A stretch of 64,000 nucleotides of DNA from contig VWZX01004666.1 of assembly GCA_013399015.1 (NCBI GenBank), positions 5,238,979 to 5,302,978 of the forward strand, given 5' to 3'. The notes beneath the pieces are model-generated. The model was not told where the DNA came from and searched no databases. It was given only the letters and a program-made list of their open reading frames with translations. Position numbers and translations under genes: made by a program. Shown here piece by piece: positions 39,146 to 51,226 of the stretch. This DNA is from Galbula dea (lineage: Eukaryota > Chordata > Aves > Piciformes > Galbulidae). Positions within the stretch are counted from its first letter, which is position 1. The number at the start of each line of letters is the position of its first letter.

Positions 39146-40400
39146 GGTGTCAGTAGTGAGTGCTCATCTCTGCAAGTATGTAATTTAAGTATTATAAGCA
39201 CAGATTTCTAGGAAATGACAGCTGTCCAGGCTGATTTTATCTAGCTTCAGCTCCTAGCCCCCACATTCTGCTATTTCTTATCAGCACTGCTGGAAAGGCC
39301 AAGAGAGATCCTGCTGACATCCTCCTGCAGTGCTCCCTCCATCAGCAAGTTCTCTTTCCCGTCCTTTACTCTCATGCTTCTTTAACAGAACTTCACCAAG
39401 CTATCCAGCCTTGTCTTGACTTCAAGAGCAAATTCATCAGGCCTGTAGGGCAGATGTAGCAAAAATAATTATACTGATATAAATGTGCTGCCTTTTTTGG
39501 TCATTTGCCTTGCTTCATGTATACTTCTTCCCACTAAATTAAGAGTCTTCTGTGAAAAAAAATGTTCCCTCTAGGTAGATACAGACTACAAGCAAATCTC
39601 CTAAATCTCATGCATAAGCTAAATAAATTGAACTCAAATCTCTTAGACTAAGGAAGGCTTTGCAGACTTCAAATGATTCTTGTAGTTCTTTACTGAAGTG
39701 TTAACCCAGAACATCTTCTACTAACACACTTGCATCAATAGCTGATACTCTCTGGGTGACATCTCAGTTTCACTGTAGACAATGTTCTTTGGCTCCTTCC
39801 AAGTGTTTGATTCACAAAGCACTGCTCAAGTGTGGAGGAACATCTGCTGCGCAGGTGGGCAATGCAACACCCACAGCAGGCATGGGCTGCGCTAGTGGTA
39901 AAGCCATGTGCATCTGGATGAGAGACATGTCTTCATGTGAGGCTGGGTGTGGACAATGCCAGCAACCACCAGGCAGTAGTTAGGGATAAAAGGGAGGACA
40001 AGGCATACTGGGTGTTTATGAGGTGGGGGAAATCTGAGAGTATTGTGGTGCAAAAGGGAGGCATGAAGGAGCAGGACAGAAATCCACAGGCAATCAGACA
40101 TTTTCATTAGTTCTGTTGTTTACGGAACTGTGTATTTCATTAAAAGCAGCATAAGATTTGGAATGAATTTCATTACATTGCCTCAGATATTCCAAGCCTA
40201 TCTTTGATCAAAGCAGCTAACCAATACAACCTAAGTTTACATGCTTTATGACCTTGAAATGCACCTATCAGGATTTGCATAATATTGTGTCTGAATATTG
40301 TCAGAGCCTGTCAAAAACAGCAAGTGCAACACCAGCACCCTCCCAAAGACAGCTGCACTAGCTCTTCAGTTGTCCCTTGCTCATGTTGGCTTTACAAAAT

Positions 40401-41070
40401 CATACAATCAGAGAATCATTAAGGTTGGAAAAGACCTTTAAGATCACTGAGTCCAACTGTTAACCCAGCACAGCCAGGTCACAATATCTACACATATCTA
40501 CAGTCTTTTAAATACCCCCACTGATAGCGGACTCCACCACTACCCTGGGCAGCCTGTTCCAGGACTTGATAACCCTTCTGGTGAAGAAATTTTTCCTCAT
40601 GTCCAATCTAAACCTCCCCTGGCAAAACATGAGGTTGTCTCCTTTTGTCCTACTGCTTGTTAACTGGGAGAAGAGACTAACCTCCACCTCACTGCAATCT
40701 CCTTTCAGGTAGTTGTAGAGAGCAATATGTAGTATTTGAGGTGTGGCCTCAGCAGTGCTGAGTACAGGGGGATGACTGCTGCCCTAATTCTGCTGGCCAC
40801 ACTATTCCTGATACAAGTCAGGATGCCATTAGCCTTCTTGGCCATCTAGGTACACTGCTGGCTCACTGTACTGTTGACCAGCACCCCCAGGTCCTTCTTC
40901 ATAGGGCAGCTTTCCAGCCAGTCATTCTTCCCCAAGCCTCTAGCGCTGCATGGGGTTGTTGTGACCTAAGTGCAGAACGAGATAGTTGGCCTTGTTGAAC
41001 CTCATATGATTGGCCTCTGTCCATTGATCCAACCTGTCCAGATCCCTCTGTAGAGCCTTCCTAGAGATGT
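40401..41070 (-). mobile_element. CR1 LINE, longest well-preserved copy
   Basis: About 670 bases in minus orientation. On plus it starts with ATACAATCAGAGAATCATTA, then AAGGTTGGAAAAGACCTTTA, the TCCACCACTACCCTGGGCAGCC block and CTTTCAGGTAGTTGTAGAGA. It extends into GTTGTGACCTAAGTGCAG, GGCCTTGTTGAACCTCATA and CCAACCTGTCCAGATCCCTC, which belong to the distal part of the CR1 3' region. The boundary near 41070 is approximate. Sense to ST3GAL3. Confidence 0.93.
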
Positions 41071-42564
41071 GGAAAAACTGTAGCTCTTTAAATTATCTAT
41101 CTCACCTCAACCCTGATTTCAGTTGTGTCATAGATGAAGAAGGAAGGAGTGACCAAGTATCTAGGAAAGGACAGCAACTGTCAGTTGTATGGCAGCAGAC
41201 ATCACAAGAGATTAGAAGATGACATAGAAAGCAACTGTCTCAGGATAAAGCTGGATGGTGAGGCAATCCCAGAAAGGAAGTTTTACTACGCAATGATTCA
41301 TTCTTTTCAGGGGATAAATTCTGCGTGGATCTTTTAATTTAAGAATGATGTGAAGGAAAATGAACTAAAGAATAAAAATCTCACTGGAGCTCCCCAATTT
41401 TCATGTCATAGCTAGAAATAATGAGCCAGAAATGAAGGTGAAGCTGTCTTGGCAGATGTGGAATAAGGGTTCTTTAAGGACTATCAAAGTCTAGCATGAG
41501 TAAAAGCTTCTCATCTATTAGCAGGAAGCATAATGCAAGGAAGAATTAGGAATTAGGTAATAGCAAGCAAAGCAATGGGCAAAAAAAAAGACAAAACCCA
41601 TGCATAGTGTGGGAATGACTAGAAGGACAGGCACACCACCAATTTTAATTTTAAGGAGAAACTGTCAAAATTTGGGCAATTAATGATGTTATTCCTACAA
41701 ATATAGATACTTTGCAAACTTTTGATACCTGGAATTTTTTTAATCCAGAAAATAGTGTACTTATGGCCATTTTTTATTTTCTTCATCTCCCCCAGAAGCT
41801 TAGGTGACAGACTTGGCTACAGTCTTTTGATATTCAGGACAATCCAGCAAGACTAGTTTTATTGTCCAGTGTGCATCCATCTGATCATAGTAAGTGCTAC
41901 GAAGGCACAGTGCAATGGCATTAGAGCAGCCCCTGTCACCAGCTGATGCTTGACAGTGTACTTAGAAGACACACTATGCCTGGGTGGGAACAGCTCCCAG
42001 CTATGTAGTGACCTGCCTAATCTTATTACACTGTTGCATGCAGGTATGTATGAAGGGCAGGCTCTAGCCTGCATTTTCTGTACCAACAGCCTTCCTCTGG
42101 GAATCTGGCCAGAAAGACTTCCCCCAGGCCCATGTTGCAAACTGGGTCATTTGTCTACTGAGCTTCCTGCACAGCCCTCACCACAGTACTACCTGAAAGC
42201 TTGTTAAAAGCTATATAATACAGAATGTAACTCTTCTCCTTCTTCTGGTCAGTAGAGGCAAGATTTTATAAAGCATATTTCCATGTTTTCCAGCCTCTTC
42301 TCTAACCATGACTGGAAAAAAACTGGCTCACCTTCTCTCATAGGGCATCAGTGTTCATACTTCTCCTTACGTCTTCTGGAAATGGCTCTGATCTCCTAGG
42401 CCAGTAACAGAGAAGGATCTATATTTTCATATGCAAGTCTTCCTCTGTTCCCTTGGGCTATCCCCACCAATGCACTGCACTGGGGGAGCAGATCCTGACA
42501 GGGAGCACAACCCCACAGGCAGTATGGACTAGCCTTCTGCACAGCCAGGGAGAGAGCAAAAGCT

Positions 42565-42577
42565 AAAAAAAAAAAAA
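42565..42577. repeat. A13 homopolymer
   Basis: Run of 13 A on plus followed by TAAAAATC. Simple intronic A-rich tract. Confidence 0.95.
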
Positions 42578-45500
42578 TAAAAATCAACATTGTCCCAAGA
42601 ATCATCCCAGAAAGATAGACTAACTCCCAGCTTCTCTCTGTCAAAGGAATACAGAATATTATCCACAGAATACATCACATAGACTCTCACACCTCTTCTT
42701 CTCAGTCAGAGACTTGCTAAGAGCCAGAAGAATCTGCCTCATGTTTTCACTCTATTACAAGGCATTTTCTCTGCTTCAGCATTTAGTGACGGTTCAGTTG
42801 GCTTCACCAAGGCACTGAACCATCCTGATAAGGTATTCTGTGCTATCAATTCCTCCTAAAATTCTCCCATGCTCTGTGAGTAGAAATGGCTTTTTGCACC
42901 CTGTGCCTGGACCAGAGGACAACTGCCACCAAAAAAACTTTCTTGTCTCTTCCCCAGTGCAAGCCTTACCGTGTCCTTTATGCACTCTGGCTGCCTTACT
43001 CACTAGCCATGCCTTCCTATGTTAAACTTCTGAAAGCATTAGTTATAAATGGCTATTTGCCTGAAAATTCAGATTTGTTAAAGAAATGAAACAACTCTTA
43101 GGCTGACTTCCCAATTCAAAAGCTTCTCTTCATTTATGACAAAGCAGCAGTTCTAGCTTCTGTACCTTTCCACCTGAGCCCAAGGAGAGCAGGACACAAG
43201 GCAACGCGTACCAGGAATATCTCTAAGCAGACAGGCTAGAGCTCTGTCTCAATAAAGGATCAGGCACCACAAATCTGTAACCAAGCTTTGCATTCATAAT
43301 GCATTAAGACAACTAGCAGTGGATTCACAGCTCCACCAAAAACAGATGAAAAGCATTTCTTACAGTCTTAAAAACTGGAAAGACCAACTATAGACAAAAA
43401 TATTTTAAAGCAACAAGCCCCTGGAAGGAGGAAAGGGAAAGAAAATATTTGCAGTGCAGAAGCAGGCTCTGAAGTGAAATTGCTAGTGATGGTGGCTGCT
43501 TCATCTGTCACCAAAGACAAGTGACAAATTTGAAAAAGCAGGCTGTCCCTCCCCAGCCCAGAACCAGGGAAACTGCCTGCTCAGGTGCCAGGCTCAAGTT
43601 CCAAACAAGCTGGAAATACACACATGTAGAAGAAGCTCTACTTTGGGTTGAACAACAAAAGCAGATGCACAGCCTCACTATTCCCCTAAAGCTGAAAAGG
43701 AGGAGCATGGCGGGTGCTTGAGTTTTTTTATCAGGGATGCAAAGCAGTGCAGAGGCAAGGCTATTTCAGAACCCACAGTGTACTACAAGGCTGTGACATT
43801 CACAGTCTGCCCTAGCAAACACATAGCATGACAAGGCCATTAACTGATGGAAGAAGAGAAGCTCTAAACAAAAGCTCAGCAGACAATGAGGGCTCTGGCA
43901 GCATTCTGGCCTTGTCTCTAGCACAGTAATACAGGTTGATCAAGGCAAGAAGGTACATTTTAGCAGGACTAGAAGTAACCTGTTGACTGAAAGTAGAAAT
44001 GTGGTTCCCAACTAGAAGGTTAAAAAAAATCTCCAATGCTGCCATACCCACAAGATCTCCACAAGCAGCAGTCACATCCTGTGGCAAAGCAGGAGGGGTT
44101 ACATTGTGCCTACTGCTGGAGTCTCAACATCTGCTCGAGGACGACTGCTTTTCAGATGGCATCACTACCAAGTATAAGTCATCAGAGGCATGCTCCTGCA
44201 AGGGACAGACAACCAAACTTGGCTTTGCTTGCAGGCAGGTGCTCACTCGCTCCTGTGACTTTCACTGTCAAAGTGCCACAGGCGCTTACTGCACAAGTGA
44301 CTCCTAGCAAAGGCTAAAGGGATTCATGCTGGAAGCATCTGCAGGCTCATTACTACATGAGAAGGAAGCTTGTGAACTGTCAGTTGCTAGTGAAACCTTT
44401 GCCCTCACTTGGCTTCTTTACCATGATGCACCAAATGTTCAGGGTAGTGAGCCCTAGCAAGCAAGACAGTTCCTTCTGATTCACTAATGACACGAAAAAA
44501 CTCACCCTGGAATCAGCCCTGGCTCCAGGCTGTGATGGATGGTTTGCATAACTAGCACTTGTAAATTCCCCTATTTGTTTCAGGAAGCATCTACTCTCCA
44601 CACAACAGAGAAATCCTCACCTTTTGACTATTATTTCACTAGAGAGGAGCAGTATATGGCCAAACCTCCTTCCTCCTAAAATTCCTCTGGTACTTTGGGT
44701 ATTCAGGGAGAGCTTCTCTCACTGAGAGATCTGGGGTGATGCAGGATGGTACAATAGTGGGAAGCAAGCAGGGTGGGTCACAGCGCAGTCCAGGAGAGAG
44801 TGTAAGTGTTTTGAGCGACTGCCCATGAGTAATCCACCTCTGGGGATACACTAGCAGCAGCTGTTTCATCAGAGGAAGGGTGCCTGGAAGCATCAGAAGG
44901 CTCTTGCAGCAATGACTGCAAGTGAGCACTGCCAGACCAGTCACCACAGATGCACAAATAACTCACATCTGTGACCCCTCGGAAATAATCATGGGTTCAG
45001 GGGACTGTGGGCTATGGGGTGCCATCCCATTTCTTTTCCACTTGTACATTGATATATCAGGTCAGCATGGTGCAATACTCTCCTCTGCTAAACATATACC
45101 CTTTCTCCATCCCACTCTCCTTTTCCTACACTTACTTGTAACAAGTGCAGTTATTTTCTCATTTAGTTTATTCTAATGCTTTGTCAAATGACTGAAAACA
45201 GATTACCAGGTTTTTAGTCACTCAGACTCACCCACCTTTCCCCTTCTTAAAGATAGGTCTATACTCTCCAGTGACACAGTACTGCCCTAACTTGGTACAA
45301 GACCTGCACTTCTGAGTGCCAACTCACCCAGAACTCTGCAATGGAGACCACCTTTGTTTTGGTGCCTATGTTTAGACTTTAGCCAAACCTGTCCTTTTTC
45401 CTGATTAATCTTTCCTCTCAAGTTTTTATGTGCTTCCAGATATTTCTGGTTTAGTGTGAAATAGAAAAAAGCTGAACTTTTCTTTGATTATTTTTTTTTG

Positions 45501-46356
45501 TCCATATTCCTCTGCTCCTCTTTCTGCATACAGTGCCTCCCAGGGCAACAAGGCATCACACAGATCTCTGGAAGACTGTTGCACCAGGCTGTATGTAACA
45601 CATCCAATCCTCTGCCTCACCGTTTTGCTGCTGCTTCTGCATCACACTGATTCTTTTTCCTCATAACATCTCTTGAAAATCCTCCTCTCTACAAAGCACT
45701 TATCCCTTCCTCAGCATGCAAGTGCTGCCAAAGGACTAAAAACACTAACGTAACACAGAGTTAAATCCCTCTCAGCTGCAGGGAGAATAAGCTTATCTGA
45801 CCACTGACCCCAGCAATAAATAGCCATTTGCCTTTCATTTACTCTTTCTCAGATAAACTCCCTTTCATTTCACTTACTCAAGAGAGGACTAAGCAAGAAT
45901 CCTAGTACCTGGCCCATAATCAAGCAGGTCCACGAAGCTCCAGGTCTGGTGACTGAAGGAATTCAGAAAGTCTCCTACTCCACCTGTGACTGTACCATGG
46001 ACACATGCAGTTGACATCAATATTCAGAGGCAAAGATCAAAGGGCAGAGTTCATCTTGTTTTTTTGAGGAATGCGTCCACTTCCAGAGCAGTCGTTCCTT
46101 AGCAGGATGCTGTCATTTCCCTCATCTCTATCCTGAGGTTAGACTACTGACTGTAACCACTGGTTTTAAGTGGGGATGAAGTCAGATATGGAATAAGCAA
46201 CAGTGGTGTACAGAGTTCCTGGGTCAAGCAGGTGCCTCTAGATGAATCCAAGAAAGGAAGAAGGTTCCTTTTCTCCAGCAAATCAGCAGACAGAGAAACG
46301 GAAACTCTCCACAGAGAGCACTGGGCAGACATTTGTCATTTTGGATGGATATGGAT

Positions 46357-46607
46357 ATGAGCTGAAGGAGGGGAAATACAGACTAGAAATTAGAAGAAGG
46401 TTCTTCACCCAGAGGGTGGTGAGGCACTGGAACAGGTTGCCCAGACAGGTTGTTGGTGCCCCATCCCTGGTAGTGTTCAAGGCGAGGCTGGATGTGGCCC
46501 TGGGCAATCTGGTCTAGTGTGTGGTGTCCCTGCCCATGGCAGGGGGCTGGAACTGGATGACCTGTAAGGTCCCTTCCAACCTGGCCCATTCTATGATTCT
46601 ATGATTT
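46357..46607 (+). mobile_element. CR1 LINE 3' end with readable ORF2 C terminus
   Basis: A plus-oriented copy ending in ATTCTATGATTCTATGATTT. Its frame is still open and reads RRRFFTQRVVRHWNRLPRQV, then a PSLVVFKARLD segment, then a stop at 46517. This is the conserved C terminus of CR1 ORF2. The open frame continues upstream into non-CR1 sequence to an ATG at 46242, giving a 91-codon composite ORF. It is antisense to ST3GAL3. Confidence 0.93.
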
Positions 46608-46959
46608 TGAACTTACCACACACTGATAAAAATACTAACACTCACTACCAGAACAAACAGACGCCTACATCTTATTCCCATAGCACTGATAGTTCTCCAT
46701 CAGGTCACCACTTCTAGCAAAGAGACAGCACTTCTTGCACTGGTTTCCACTAGAAAAAGCAGCTGTGCTGGCCACCTGCTTGCAGCTAAAGCCAGTGACA
46801 GCAAGATCTCGGCCTCAGTTCGAGAGAGATCAGACCAGAGAGGACAAGACAGATGTTTTCCAGTCATCTGGACTGCATCCTAAAGTATTCAATGAACTGG
46901 CTTGACAGCCTCAAAACCCAGCAATGATCCGCTTTGGGAACTTGTGAAGAACAGGTTGG

Positions 46960-47960
46960 GTGTCAACAGACTGAAAAATGGACAAAAATAGTGCCTGGTC
47001 TTAAGAGGGCAAAAACAGGGAAGGCAGCTGATTTATTATTTTAATTCTCAGAATAGCAAGATTAATTATTGGTAAGCACCTGAAAAAAAAAAACAAACCC
47101 AAAGACTGAATAGCAATCCAGGCAGATTTGTCAAGAGAGAATTACTACTGAAAAAGCAGCCCAAACACCAGTGTTGTTTTTATACAGGAAAAGTATCATC
47201 ACAGGGGAGAAGCAAGACATTAACTGGAATTCAGTAAGGCTTCTGACATATCACTTTCACAAACATGCCAGAAAATGCTATTAATGATACTACTGTGATA
47301 CAAGTCAAGAAGTGACCAAAATCTATCCAGCAGGAGTTCTCGGTGTGCTCACTGTAAAAATGCAAGGATGTTATTACTTTGGGGTCTGCCTAGGAACTAA
47401 CTTTGTTTAGTGCTTTCATTATCAACCTGGATGATTGAGTAAAAAGTATGTTTATTAAATCATAGAGGACATGAATCTGGAAAGAATGGCAGGTATGCTG
47501 AAAAGCTCTGCCAAACAAACTTGGCAAACTGGAGAAGTGTTCTGGAAGAAAGAATGGCAGAGACAAGTGCATGGTGTTGCTCTTTGGCAGGAAGAGCCAA
47601 CAGCAGAAGCACAGGATGCAGAGCAGGGGAGGTAGCTGCTCTTCAGTTCTTCCTAAGACCTGGAGTCTCAAGGAACTTGATGCTAACCTTCAGTCCCATG
47701 CCATTGTAGAAAGGGCAGTCAAAACACCGGATGCATAAAGAATCAATGAAAACTGTGAGAACAGTGAAGTAGCTATTTGCTCTTCTGTTTGCTGTATTCT
47801 ATACATTTTTGGGCACTGCTGTTTAAGAAAAAGATGAATCAATTGAAGGCATTCAAAAAAGCAACTGGAATTAAGAAATCTGGAAAACATCACCCATGAG
47901 AACTCAAAAAAATTGAGTGTTTACTCCAAAGAAATGAAGAAGAAGGAGCCAATCACAAGA
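46960..47960 (+). mobile_element. Decayed CR1-type LINE reverse-transcriptase relic
   Basis: In order on plus I see degenerate counterparts of avian CR1-like ORF2 blocks. The first is a CTTAAGAGGGCAAAAACAGG segment (the KKGKK-type stretch before NYRPVSL). Next comes AATAGCAAGATTAATTAT, then GCAGATTTGTCAAGAGAG (GFVK). GAATTCAGTAAGGCTTCTGA at about 47230 corresponds to the FSKAFD block, followed by ATTATCAACCTGGATGATTG. Last is GGAAAACATCACCCATGAGA with a CR1-like continuation to about 47960. Many frameshifts and small deletions are present. Limits and subfamily are uncertain. Confidence 0.6.
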
Positions 47961-49431
47961 GCACTGAAGAAACATGCAATACAAAAAAGCTCAAGTTCTT
48001 TCTGCCAAGCTGGGCACTGAAGCACTTGATTGTAATTACTGCAATCACTCTCCCTAGTCTTTTTAACAAACTATTTGCTGCATCTTTCCAAGAGCTATGG
48101 ATACCACATTACAATCTAGTTACAACCATGTGACTGTGAGCATCAGGTGGAAATTCAACTTGTTTTGAAGTAAACAAATCCATCCTTTGAACTTCATGCT
48201 AAACACTAGAACTCCCTACAGCTGTGTTTAGATTGCAGGGCACTGACACTGCCAGGGCTTTCTCTTGCCCAGAATGAAGAACAAGAACATGACATAGACC
48301 AAAAAAAATTACTTTTGACTCATCATTCATGTTATAAAAGCCCACTTGTGCTTGCCCAGAGGCTGACAGGTAACTTCATCCATCTGGTACCAGGAAAACA
48401 CTTGCAAGTTGGTGCCAGTGTGAGACAAGAGCAAAGTATGAGCCCTTAAGGCCATCAAAGTAACATCCATATACAATTATATTTCCAGACTATATCATTC
48501 TGCATATGGTGAGCTGCCGACCTCCTCTCTGTCTTTAAACACAATATAACATCTCCTCCTCTGAATATTCAATCTGTTTGTCTGGCTATTTGTTGAAAAA
48601 TCATTAAAGAACATTTAAAACCAGATATATAAGATTTGTAAAACAAGAACTACACCCAAATAGAGAACATGTATTCTGGATTTCATGACAGCAAATAAAG
48701 ACAAACCATCCACTGAATGAGAAGTCATTGATCACAACTTGATTCCATTTAGATGTGTGAATTACAGAGAACAATCCTGACTAGGTCTGTGGTATTTCAG
48801 AAGGGCACTAATACAACTGATTGGGAAAAAACATTTACACAGGGAAAGCAGTGGATTCACCATTTCAGTGTTTTAAAGTTAGACCTGATATTGTTCTTCT
48901 GGGTGATACTTTAGCTGAAAGCAAATCATGAATCTGAGCACAGCAATAACTGGGCAGAACATAAACGGCTTGTGCTATTCAGGGTCACGTTAAGTCTGTG
49001 CACTGTAGCCTTTTCAAAAAGTGGTGCTGCTGCTGTCTCTTCCCCTTCTGTGCCACCACATCCTTACCCCAAACTTTTATTACTGCACCTTGCCATTGCT
49101 CTTAAATCCTAAGAGCCCATAAAATCCATGCAAAAGCCAGTCCTTTTATATACCATTTAAAATAAATACAAGCAAAATTCATTGCTCATAGCACACACTA
49201 ACATAATCTTGAACAGAAAACCTCATCTATGATGCAAGGTTAGGTTACAGAGAGATGACTTTGTAAAACATAGTTAATTAAACCTGGAAATAAAACCCTT
49301 CACTTAAATGCAGCAGGACACAAAGAGGAACTTTCCTCAGACCAAAAGGTGGCAAATACAACTGTTCTATCATGTCTGCCCACCACTTCTAATTAGATGA
49401 CCATCACAATGTCAGCTGACAGTGTTCTTAC

Positions 49432-49618
49432 CACTTTCTCCTTGTAAACAATGTATTTCAGCCACTTGAAATCCTGCCACTTGAATCCTGCCAGAACAAA
49501 CAGGGAATCCTTCTCATACTGCTCCATTTTCTGGATTGCACCTTCAGGGTATGTAATCCGGAGAGTTGTCTTGCCACCCACGTCTTTTTCAAAGCCCTTC
49601 ACTGGAGCCGAGTTCAGC
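49432..49618 (-). CDS. ST3GAL3: ST3GAL3 coding exon, second half of sialylmotif L
   Basis: A 187-base exon with acceptor TTGCCCTGCAG and donor GTAAGAAC. Its first base completes the Arg codon left open by the previous exon, and 62 codons follow. It starts LNSAPVKGFEKDVGGKTTLR, the end of sialylmotif L (the RLNSAP and KTT-R stretch is typical of ST3Gal enzymes), and continues through a WQDFKWLKYIVY segment to Lys-Val. The mammalian protein has a Gly-Ser pair where this one has Gly-Gly, and a few conservative changes around AIQKMEQYEK. The exon ends in phase 0 and faces the longest intron in the window, about 20.6 kb. Confidence 0.97.
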
Positions 49619-50142
49619 CTGCAGGGCAACCAGAGAAATCCCTGTCATGGATTCCCACTTACACTCATGCATGTTGATGATACAGCAATCACTACCAGGC
49701 AAGAGCTCCTTGTACAAAGTCGTTACAGCAGCAAACATTAACTCTTGCAGTTCTTCATCACAAACATTTATGAAGCTTTACCAAGTCACAACTGTTTAAT
49801 CAGAAGCTATTAAAATGATTTAATTGACTACAATGCAAATCATTTCTGCATATCCACACTTGTGGTTTAAATTAGGTTGGAAGCTTTGGAAAAGGAAACT
49901 AAAAAATATTGTCCTTGCAAATTTAGAGTTACAAACTAAGCATTAATATTTTAACATCCCATTGATCCTGGGATATCTTACCTGGATTCTGCAAGACTGT
50001 GCTGAAACAGAGGATGTAGCTCCATGGTAGTTTAAGTCAAATGAAACTGGTCTCACACTCCAAGCCCAATCTAGAGTTTACACTGCTTGTCTTACCTGCA
50101 GTGAGATTGTTTAGGGAACTAAGCTAGCTAGTACTTGAAAGA

Positions 50143-50200
50143 AAAAAACAAACAAACAAAAGAAAACTCCCAACAACAACCCAAACAACAAACAAAAATA
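50143..50200. repeat. A/C-rich simple-sequence patch
   Basis: AAAC, CAA and CAAC words repeat imperfectly (AAACAAACAAACAAAAG, then CAACAACAACCC, then AACAAACAAAAA). It is an A-rich low-complexity tract on plus. Confidence 0.85.
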
Positions 50201-50819
50201 CCAAAGGAAAAACCTCCACTTGATTTAACTCCCTGAACTGGCCCATCCAGAAGGGGAGCTGCTCTACAATTCCAACACAAAGGAAGAGGCTGGGCTGTGC
50301 AGCAGGGGTAAGGCTCAGCACCACTGTGGTCTCACTGTCTTGGAGGAGTTTCTGCTCTGGAAATGCATCCCACTCTGAAAACATCCAAGCAGACACACAG
50401 CTTTGCTCTTGGGCACACTGATTTCTGCAGGAATGCTGTGTTTAGCTGTGCTTTTGTTAAAACACCCCTCAGGGACAAAGCTTTTTCCCTTCAAAAAACG
50501 AACTGCTCTTTCATTAACAGCAATGATGGTTGTCCTGACATTAATGTTATTCAGGACTCCTATTCAAAACTAGAAACCCAAAGCTGAGGAAATTTCAAGT
50601 AACTTGGAATACAAATCTTGCTGACATCAAACAGCAGCCCCTGATGGAACAGCATTGCCTGCTTGAATTATTGCAGCCTTCTTGACTTGGGGTAGTTCAA
50701 TATACTGGAAAGTGCTTATGAAGTGCAAATTTTGCTGTTCAGGAATGTTAACGAGGATCTGGATTTGCCTTTTTCAGCCCGGGTAAGCATTTTAGGTGGG
50801 AAACCTTTTAGTAGAAGAA

Positions 50820-51226
50820 AATCACAGAATCACAGAATGTTAGGAGTTGGAAAGGACACGAAAGATCATCTAGTCCAACCCCCCTGCCACAGGAGGATTC
50901 CCTAGACCAGGTCACACAGAAGTGCATCCAGACGGGTTTTGAATATCTCCATAGAAAGAGACTCCACAACCTCTCTGGGCAGTCTGTTCCAGTGCTCTGG
51001 CACCTGAACTGGGAAAAAATTTTTTCTTGTATTCACATGGAACCTCCCATGCTTCAGCTTACAACCATTGCCCCTTGGTCCTGTCACTGGGCTTCACTGA
51101 GAAAGCCTGACCCCATCCTCTTGACACCCACGCTTCACATATTTAAAAGCATAGATGAGGTCACCCCTTAGTTGCCTCTTCTCCAAGCTAAAGAGACCCA
51201 GCTCCCTCAGCCTTTCCTCAGCCCTG
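50820..51226 (-). mobile_element. CR1 LINE, 5'-truncated
   Basis: About 400 bases in minus orientation with doubled ATCACAGAATCACAGAATG at the 3' terminus, then GATCATCTAGTCCAACCCCC. On the minus strand a readable ORF2 remnant (HWNRLPREVVESLSMEIFK) ends at a stop near 50902. It breaks off after CTCCCTCAGCCTTTCCTCAG. The clean terminal repeats suggest a fairly recent insertion. Sense to ST3GAL3. Confidence 0.94.

Larger units (their letters stand above)
28866..49431 (-). other. ST3GAL3: ST3GAL3 largest intron in window
   Basis: A 20.6 kb GT-AG intron between the exon ending motif L and the exon opening motif S. It contains the CR1 foldback pair at 32218-32460, a CR1 of about 670 bases at 40401-41070, a plus-oriented CR1 at 46357-46607 and the decayed RT relic at about 46960-47960. 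It also has two A runs (39126-39145 and 42565-42577), a 20-base tandem duplication at 35721-35760 and a 14-base direct repeat near 29191. The stretch 33-40 kb is AT-rich and featureless to my eye. Confidence 0.8.
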
